From Anaerolineae bacterium (GTDB lineage: Bacteria > Chloroflexota > Anaerolineae > Aggregatilineales > Phototrophicaceae), in NCBI GenBank assembly GCA_020848855.1, contig JADLHH010000069.1:1-19837 (forward strand): a DNA stretch of 19,837 bases, written 5' to 3'. A model generated the notes under the pieces. The model did not search any database. It was not told the origin of the DNA and saw only the letters and a list, made by a program, of their open reading frames with translations. Shown piece after piece: positions 15,021 through 19,837 of the stretch (the stretch's first letter is position 1; each line of letters begins with the position of its first letter). Made by a program: the position numbers and the translations under genes.

Positions 15021-16127
15021 TTAGCTGGCTCCCTGTCCTAACCGCTGCCCCTGTTCCGAAGCGAACAGCACCAGCGATTCCGGCTGCACACCAAATGCGA
15101 CCTTTCCATTGGCGACCAGATGGCTTTCATCGTGCCGCGCGACCGCGACCAGCGGGATGCCTTTGGCTTCCAGATAGACGACGAGTTCCCCGCCCAGGTC
15201 TTCCGTCAGCAGAATATCCGCCTGATCGGTCAGCCACCCGCTGCCGGAGCCGCCGGGTTCTATGCCGAAGCGGATATGCTGTGGGCGAATGCCGATCGTG
15301 ACTGCCTGCCCCGCCGCCGCCGTGCCGCTCGCATGAACCGGGAAATCGAACAGGCTGGTTTTGCACCACAGCCTGCCGTTACGGCTTTCCAGCGCGCCCC
15401 CGAAGAGTGAGGTCGGCGGGAAGCCGAGCAGCGACATCGAACGAAGCTGCTTCGGCTGCAAATACAGAGTCTCGCATGGCGCGCTTTCGATGATGCGCCC
15501 GCCGTCGAGGATGTTAAGCTGTTCTGCCAGAATCAGGGCTTCGAGCGGGTCGGAGGTTGTGTAGACGATGGTCGCCTGCAGCGCTTCCTGCAGCCGCTTC
15601 AGGTCGTCGAACAACTGCTCGCGCAGCTTGAAGTCCAGCCCGGTCAGCGGGTCGTCCATGACGAAGATTTCGGTGTTCTTGACCAGTCCGCGCGCAATCG
15701 CCACGCGCTGTTTTTCGCCACCGCTCAGTTGGTCGGGGCGCTTGGGCAGCAGCGTCGTAATCTGAAGCAGTTCGGCGGTTTGCCGCACGACCGGATCGAT
15801 CTGCTGCGGCTTCGCGCCCATCAGCTTGAGCGGATAGGCGATGTTGTCGTACACCTTGAAGTGCGGGTAGAGCGCGAACGACTGCGGAACGTAGCCGATG
15901 TTGCGCTCGCCGGGCCCGATCTCCGTCACGTCCACGCCGCGCAGCAAAATCTGCCCGGCGTTCGGTTTCTCCAGCCCGGTCAAAATGCGCATCAGCACCG
16001 ACTTCCCGCAGGCTGGCTCGCCGTAGACCACCGAGAACGAGTTGGCGGGGATGGTCAGGTTCAGGTCATTCAGTATCCGGCGGTGCTGGTATTCTTTCGT
16101 AACGCCGCGAATTTCGACAACGTTCAT
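15021..16127 (-). CDS. Sugar ABC transporter ATPase lacking the catalytic Glu and switch His
   Basis: This is the partner ATPase, 368 aa, aligning without gaps to its neighbour through the core. Walker A is GEPACGKS (36-43), Q-loop Gln82, and the signature LSGGEKQ (134-140) is intact. Walker B reads IFVMDDP, so position 159 is Asp instead of Glu, and the switch position reads TTSDP, so residue 192 is Ser instead of His. I checked both codons on the minus strand. It should bind ATP but is unlikely to hydrolyse it at its own site; its signature would complete the partner's working site. A C-terminal OB-type domain (IGIRPQHIRFG) is present. The ATG at 16127 lies 2 bp after the small membrane protein's stop; the frame open to 16424 overlaps that gene and is rejected. 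Confidence 0.92.
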   Translation of the reverse strand: MNVVEIRGVTKEYQHRRILNDLNLTIPANSFSVVYGEPACGKSVLMRILTGLEKPNAGQILLRGVDVTEIGPGERNIGYVPQSFALYPHFKVYDNIAYPLKLMGAKPQQIDPVVRQTAELLQITTLLPKRPDQLSGGEKQRVAIARGLVKNTEIFVMDDPLTGLDFKLREQLFDDLKRLQEALQATIVYTTSDPLEALILAEQLNILDGGRIIESAPCETLYLQPKQLRSMSLLGFPPTSLFGGALESRNGRLWCKTSLFDFPVHASGTAAAGQAVTIGIRPQHIRFGIEPGGSGSGWLTDQADILLTEDLGGELVVYLEAKGIPLVAVARHDESHLVANGKVAFGVQPESLVLFASEQGQRLGQGAS

Positions 16128-16129
16128 GG

Positions 16130-16417
16130 CTAACGTCCCAAATGGATCAGCGAGGGTGCAATCGCGACCGAAAACACGACCAGCGCGACGATGATCACGG
16201 CGCCGACTAGCAGATAGACGAGCGTCTGCCGGAAGTTCGCCGTCGACGGAATGTTCCCAAACACGATTTGCAGCAGCGTGAAAAACACCAGCAGCAGCAG
16301 CCCAAGCTGGTAGACGGATTTGTTGGCGTTCTGCGCGATCAGCACGAAGCTGAACAGCAGCAGGATGATCAGCGCGCCTTTGGCGACCGACGCGAACGGT
16401 TGTCCGGTGCGGATCAT
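16130..16417 (-). CDS. Small membrane protein of the importer operon, 95 aa, function unknown
   Basis: I do not recognise the family. The 95-residue protein has three likely membrane helices, at about 13-28, 36-53 and 66-87, short loops, and only five basic residues outside them. It is clearly a gene: its ATG overlaps the permease stop in an ATGA, and its stop is 2 bp before the ATPase ATG, so it is sandwiched between subunits of one transporter. From memory, the rhizobial glycerol importer operon glpSTPQUV also carries a small membrane protein (GlpU) of unclear role beside the permeases. Homology between the two is not shown. It may be an accessory or assembly subunit of the importer. Confidence 0.85.
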   Translation of the reverse strand: MIRTGQPFASVAKGALIILLLFSFVLIAQNANKSVYQLGLLLLVFFTLLQIVFGNIPSTANFRQTLVYLLVGAVIIVALVVFSVAIAPSLIHLGR

Positions 16418-17247
16418 ACTTCACCTCGCACGGTTCCGAAGGTCATGCCGACCAGCAGGTATTTCTGGAAGAAGTAGACCATCAGGATCGGCGGGATCAT
16501 GAACACGGTCATGAGCGTCGCCACCAGGGGCCAGTCGATGCCCGCGTCGGCGTACATATCCTGCGACAGAATGACCGGGATCATGGTCGTCACCCTGCCG
16601 CCGATGATGTAGTTGAACAGGAACTCGTTCCAGACGAAGATCAGGTTGAAGATGAACGCAGCGACGATCCCCGGCAGGATTTGCGGCAGCACCACCCGGA
16701 AGATCACGTGCAGGCGTGAGCCGCCGTTGATCAGCCCGGTCTCGTCGTAGCGCGGCGATACGCCGTCGATGAACCCTTTGAGTATCCACACCGTGAACGG
16801 GATACTGAACATGGCGTAGAAGGCGATCATCCCAAACCACGAGTCTTTCCAGCCGAGCGAGGTGTACATCAGGTAAACCGGGACGACGACCGCCGCCGCC
16901 GGAACCATGCGGATCGAGAGCAGCACGAACATCAGGAAGTTGGTTCCGGCGGGCTTGTAGCGCGAGAAACAGTACGCCGCCAGGAACGAAATAATGAGCG
17001 CGATCAACATCGCCGAAATCGAGATGATCAGGCTGTTGCGAAATGCTTCGGGCACGTTGGGGCGGGTGAAAAAGTTCTCGAAGTTCGCCAGCGTGGGGTT
17101 GAACAGGAACTTGGGCGGCGTCGCCAGAATGTCGTTCTTCGACTTGAACGCCGCCATGATGATCCACAGGACGGGCGAGAAGAACACCAGCGCGATAGCC
17201 CATAGGACGAGATGGTACAGCGTTTGCCGCCAGCCTTTTCGTCGCAT
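16414..17247 (-). CDS. Sugar ABC transporter permease, MalG type, with divergent coupling loop
   Basis: This is a membrane subunit of the Region C importer, 277 aa, with about six helices starting at residues 11-34 (YHLVLWAIALVFFSPVLWIIM). The loop that docks on the ATPase departs from consensus: instead of EAA-xx-DG it reads DETGLINGG (168-176), then VVLPQILP as usual. FNLIFVWNEFLFNYII in the C-terminal half matches the family. The ATG at 17247 is 3 bp after the partner permease's stop. The unusual loop fits the unusual ATPase pair encoded downstream. Family call is secure; the sugar is unknown. Confidence 0.93.
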   Translation of the reverse strand: MRRKGWRQTLYHLVLWAIALVFFSPVLWIIMAAFKSKNDILATPPKFLFNPTLANFENFFTRPNVPEAFRNSLIISISAMLIALIISFLAAYCFSRYKPAGTNFLMFVLLSIRMVPAAAVVVPVYLMYTSLGWKDSWFGMIAFYAMFSIPFTVWILKGFIDGVSPRYDETGLINGGSRLHVIFRVVLPQILPGIVAAFIFNLIFVWNEFLFNYIIGGRVTTMIPVILSQDMYADAGIDWPLVATLMTVFMIPPILMVYFFQKYLLVGMTFGTVRGEV

Positions 17248-17250
17248 CGG

Positions 17251-18237
17251 TCAGCCCCTTTCCTGTTGCCGAAGCCGAAGGTTGAGGACGTACAGGTAAA
17301 TCGAAGTGAAGGCGATGGCGGTCAGCAGCAGCAGGATGGCGAGCGCCGACGACCAGCCCATGTTGAAGGCGTCGAATGCCTTACGGTAGAGCGTAAGCGC
17401 GATGAATTCGGTGACGTTGCCCGGACCGCCGCGCGTCATGACGAAGATCAGGTCCATCGTCTTGAACGAATCGATGGTACGCAGCAGGATGCCGAGCATC
17501 AGAATGAAGCGCCCGTGCGGCAGGATGATGTGCCGGAAGCGCTTGAACCACGATAGACGGTCGATCTGCGCCGCTTCCAGCTCTGCCTGCGGAACCGAGC
17601 CGAGCGCCGCCAGGGTGATCAGGATCATGAACGGCGTCCACATCCAGATATCCACCAGCAGCACCGCCCAGAAGGCGAGCTGCTCGTTGCCGATGAAGTT
17701 GACTTCCTGCCCGCCCAGCGACTTGATGAAAAAATTGAAAATGCCGAAGGTCGGCTCGTAGATCAGGCGGAAGAACGTGCCCGCCGCCAGCGGCGTGATG
17801 ATCATTGGGGTGAACAGCATCGTCAGCGCGAGGCGGCGTCCGGGGAGATGGCGGCTTCCCCAGAACAGGATGCCGAGCAGAAAGCCGAGGACGGTTTCGA
17901 AGCCGACGCTGAACACGACCCAGATCAGCGTGCGGCTGAAGGTTTGCCAGGTTGCTGCGTCGTTCAGAATATCGGTGTAGTTGCCGAAGCCGAAGAATGA
18001 CTCGGGGCGTCCGCTGATCAGGCTGTAGCGGTAGAAGCTCAGACCGATCATCCACAGTGTGGGGATCACGTTCCAGATGATGAAGAACAGCAGCACCGGA
18101 ACCAGCAGGGCGAGTGGGAAGGCGCGGGTGTGATCCACCCAGCGCATAAAGCGCCGCCAGATGCGCGTCAGAGAACTGTGCTCGACCCGAACCTGCCGGA
18201 CTGCGAGGAAATCAGCATTCGATCTATTCATTTCCAT
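17251..18237 (-). CDS. Sugar ABC transporter permease, MalF/UgpA type
   Basis: This is the first membrane subunit of the Region C importer, 328 aa. A hydrophilic N-terminus of about 40 residues precedes the first helix (FPLALLVPVLLFFIIWNVIPTLW). The coupling loop keeps EAA (221-223), but the usual DG is DR (226-227, EAAQIDRLSW). FVMTRGGPGNVTEFIAL near the C-terminus is typical of the family. The ATG at 18237 has GGGGAT eight bases upstream; a second ATG two codons later is also possible. It lies 91 bp after the binding-protein gene with a hairpin between. Confidence 0.93.
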   Translation of the reverse strand: MEMNRSNADFLAVRQVRVEHSSLTRIWRRFMRWVDHTRAFPLALLVPVLLFFIIWNVIPTLWMIGLSFYRYSLISGRPESFFGFGNYTDILNDAATWQTFSRTLIWVVFSVGFETVLGFLLGILFWGSRHLPGRRLALTMLFTPMIITPLAAGTFFRLIYEPTFGIFNFFIKSLGGQEVNFIGNEQLAFWAVLLVDIWMWTPFMILITLAALGSVPQAELEAAQIDRLSWFKRFRHIILPHGRFILMLGILLRTIDSFKTMDLIFVMTRGGPGNVTEFIALTLYRKAFDAFNMGWSSALAILLLLTAIAFTSIYLYVLNLRLRQQERG

Positions 18238-18269
18238 GGGCGTATCCCCAGTCTCTACGGGTGGGAGAG

Positions 18270-18301
18270 GGGGTGAGCAGGATGGTGCGCCCGCTCACCC
18301 C
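18270..18301 (-). other. Hairpin between binding-protein and permease genes (Region C)
   Basis: GGGGTGAGC at 18270-18278 and GCTCACCCC at 18293-18301 are perfect 9-bp arms around a 14-nt loop, within the 91-bp gap after the binding-protein stop. On the minus strand a C-rich, not T-rich, stretch follows, so full termination is unlikely. It occupies the same position as the hairpin at 3056-3088 in the other CUT1 operon. A role in raising binding-protein yield over permease is inferred. Confidence 0.6.
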
Positions 18302-18328
18302 AAAATCCTGTCGGGATGTCGAACGAGA

Positions 18329-19777
18329 CTATTGCAGGGTTATGCCGTCGCATTCGGCAGGTGGTGCGATGTCGGTGCGCACGTTGTCAAACAGAATCTT
18401 CTGCTGCTGGCAGGCGATCCAGTTGAGCGTGTTCATGGCATCGGAGACCTGACCGGAAGCATAGGCGGTCCAGCCTTCCTGCTGCACTGCGAGCATCTCG
18501 GAGTAGTTCGGCTCGTGCCAGAAGTCACGGGCGTTCCCATCGCTCAGCATGTAGCGGAATGCCGCGTTCCAGGGGTTGATCGAGTCGAATTCCGGCAGCT
18601 CCAGCACGGATTTCAGCCCAGGGTTGCCACCGCGCTTGGCGAATTCAAGCTGCGTTTCCGGCAAATACCACCAGGTCAGGAAGTCGTAGGCGACCTGCAT
18701 GTGCGCGTCGTCGTTGAAGGCATTCACTACCCAGGGCTGCCCACCCATCGAGTAGACGCGCTTGATCGAACCGTCAGCCTGCTCGAAGCCGGGCGGTGGC
18801 ACGACCATCACATTGTCGCGATTCTCCTCGGTGATCATGGAGAGACCGACGGCTGCCCACTGGAAGGCGGAGAACACTTTGCCCTGCGTGAAAATATCGA
18901 CGTTTTCGGAAAGACCGAAGTTGAGCGCGCCGGGCGGCTGGTAATCCAGGAAGCGCTTATTCCACCCCATACCTGCGGCGTTGGCTTCGCTGTTCAGGAT
19001 GCCGAAAATCTGCCCTGTCGCCGGATCCCAAATATCTCCACCAAGCGAGAACATGAACGGGTACAGGTACATGGTCATGTAGTCGTATTCTTTCGAATAC
19101 TGCATGACCGTCCCGTACAGGTCATCCTCTGGGCGGGTGAAGAACGCTGCCATCTGCTCGAACTTATCGAACGTCAGCGCTTCAAAATCCTCGAACGTCT
19201 GCGGCATGTCCCAGCCATATTCGGCTGTGAACGCGGCGCGCTCGTCGGGGTCGAGCAGCAGGTCTTTGCGGACGAACAGCACGATCACGTCGGCTTCTTG
19301 CGGCAGACCCCAGATTTCATCCGAGCCATCGGGGTAGGTCTGGTAAGTGCTGCGCACGACCGGATCGTAAACTTCGAGGTCGAACTGAGGATACTGATCG
19401 AACAGATCGCTCAGCTTGACGATCCAACCGGCTTCCGCGAACGCGCCGAGCCACTGGCTGTCGGCGATAATGATGTTGTATTCCTGTGAATGGGTCGCCA
19501 GCGAAGTCGCGCCCTTCTGGAACAGCGCCGAGAAGGGAGCCTCCTGGAACGTGAAGTTGACCGTATAGCCGTAGTGCTCCTGGGCATAGGGCGCGAACAG
19601 CTCCTGCGCCATCGACACGCCCAGGCTGCTGGGCAGCCAGCCGCCGATGCCGAGGATTGACATGTCAATCGTCTGTCCGGCGAGCGGACTTGCTTCCTGC
19701 GCGCGAATCGGGGCGACGATCAGCATCGCTACAAGGACGAGCAGCATTGCCACCGTAATCTTGGGTCTACCGTTCAT
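18329..19777 (-). CDS. Extracellular solute-binding protein, family 1 (Region C importer)
   Basis: This secreted receptor of 482 aa serves the Region C importer. The Sec signal is MNGRPKITVAMLLVLVAMLIVAPIRA, with likely cleavage after Ala26; there is no lipobox cysteine. The body shows the usual pattern: ADSQWLGAFAEAGWIVKLSDLFDQYP, EIWGLPQEADVIVLFVRKDLL, YGWDMPQTFEDF, FFTRPEDDLYGTVMQYSKEYDY and NVMVVPPPGF. It is longer than average for the family, in the direction of glycerol- and polyol-type binding proteins. Two cysteines near the C-terminus (IACQQQ and PAECDG) could form a disulfide. The ATG at 19777 has AGGAGG nine bases upstream; a TTG directly before it is ignored. It is the first visible gene of the operon, and the 60 bp up to the window edge show no clear promoter. 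Confidence 0.93.
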   Translation of the reverse strand: MNGRPKITVAMLLVLVAMLIVAPIRAQEASPLAGQTIDMSILGIGGWLPSSLGVSMAQELFAPYAQEHYGYTVNFTFQEAPFSALFQKGATSLATHSQEYNIIIADSQWLGAFAEAGWIVKLSDLFDQYPQFDLEVYDPVVRSTYQTYPDGSDEIWGLPQEADVIVLFVRKDLLLDPDERAAFTAEYGWDMPQTFEDFEALTFDKFEQMAAFFTRPEDDLYGTVMQYSKEYDYMTMYLYPFMFSLGGDIWDPATGQIFGILNSEANAAGMGWNKRFLDYQPPGALNFGLSENVDIFTQGKVFSAFQWAAVGLSMITEENRDNVMVVPPPGFEQADGSIKRVYSMGGQPWVVNAFNDDAHMQVAYDFLTWWYLPETQLEFAKRGGNPGLKSVLELPEFDSINPWNAAFRYMLSDGNARDFWHEPNYSEMLAVQQEGWTAYASGQVSDAMNTLNWIACQQQKILFDNVRTDIAPPAECDGITLQ

Positions 19778-19837
19778 CAATCACAGCCTCCTGAAAATAT
19801 GTAAATTGTGACAGGCGGTATTCTCTGTCGATATGAA

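Noticed and set aside
16128..16424. Upstream extension of the ATPase reading frame to 16424
   Set aside because: It covers the small membrane protein gene in another frame; the ATG at 16127 gives the normal ATPase N-terminus.
18161..19489. 442-codon plus-strand open frame antisense to the binding-protein gene
   Set aside because: No family resemblance, while the minus-strand frame is a clear solute-binding protein with signal peptide and ribosome site.

Overview
The window is a dense carbohydrate-uptake region of about 60% G+C (estimated by eye), probably from an Anaerolineae-like member of the Chloroflexota. That assignment is inferred from protein style: secreted binding proteins ending in 'AQE' without a lipobox, and several ABC sugar importers with LacI regulators in a row. 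No rRNA, tRNA, CRISPR array, insertion sequence or prophage gene was seen. Every reading frame of a recognised gene looks intact. The only truncated gene is the one cut by the left window edge.

Region A (1-5606, minus strand) reads as one operon in the order: LacI-type regulator (5533-4475), CUT1 sugar-binding protein (4388-3111), two permeases (3040-2078 and 2088-1219), and a YicI-type GH31 alpha-xylosidase (1106 to beyond base 1). A promoter whose -10 lies inside a cluster of TGATAACG half-sites sits just upstream of the regulator, so the operon is probably autoregulated and induced by an alpha-xyloside. No ATPase gene is present in this operon.

Region B (5722-10735, plus strand) is divergent from A across a 346-bp spacer. 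A near-consensus promoter (TTGACT-17-TATATT) followed by a tandem repeat drives an RbsA/RbsC/RbsB-type (CUT2) importer: a double ATPase, a permease and a Tat-exported binding protein. A rho-independent terminator closes the unit. A second LacI-type regulator follows with its own promoter.

Region C (10979-19837, minus strand) is a second CUT1-type operon: binding protein, permease, permease, a 95-aa membrane protein, two different ATPases and a PfkB-family sugar kinase. After a 293-bp gap comes an amidase-signature enzyme, possibly a separate unit. The two ATPases are complementary in their defects: one has a degenerate signature motif, while the other lacks the Walker B glutamate and the switch histidine. 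Together they predict an importer with one working and one degenerate ATP site. The layout resembles, from memory, the rhizobial GlpSTPQUV glycerol importer, but the substrate here is not established.

Novelty is modest at gene-family level. The points most worth checking are the asymmetric ATPase pair with its unusual permease coupling loops, the uncharacterised 95-aa membrane protein tightly coupled to it, the operator-promoter overlap in front of the xyloside operon, and hairpins placed after the binding-protein genes of both CUT1 operons.
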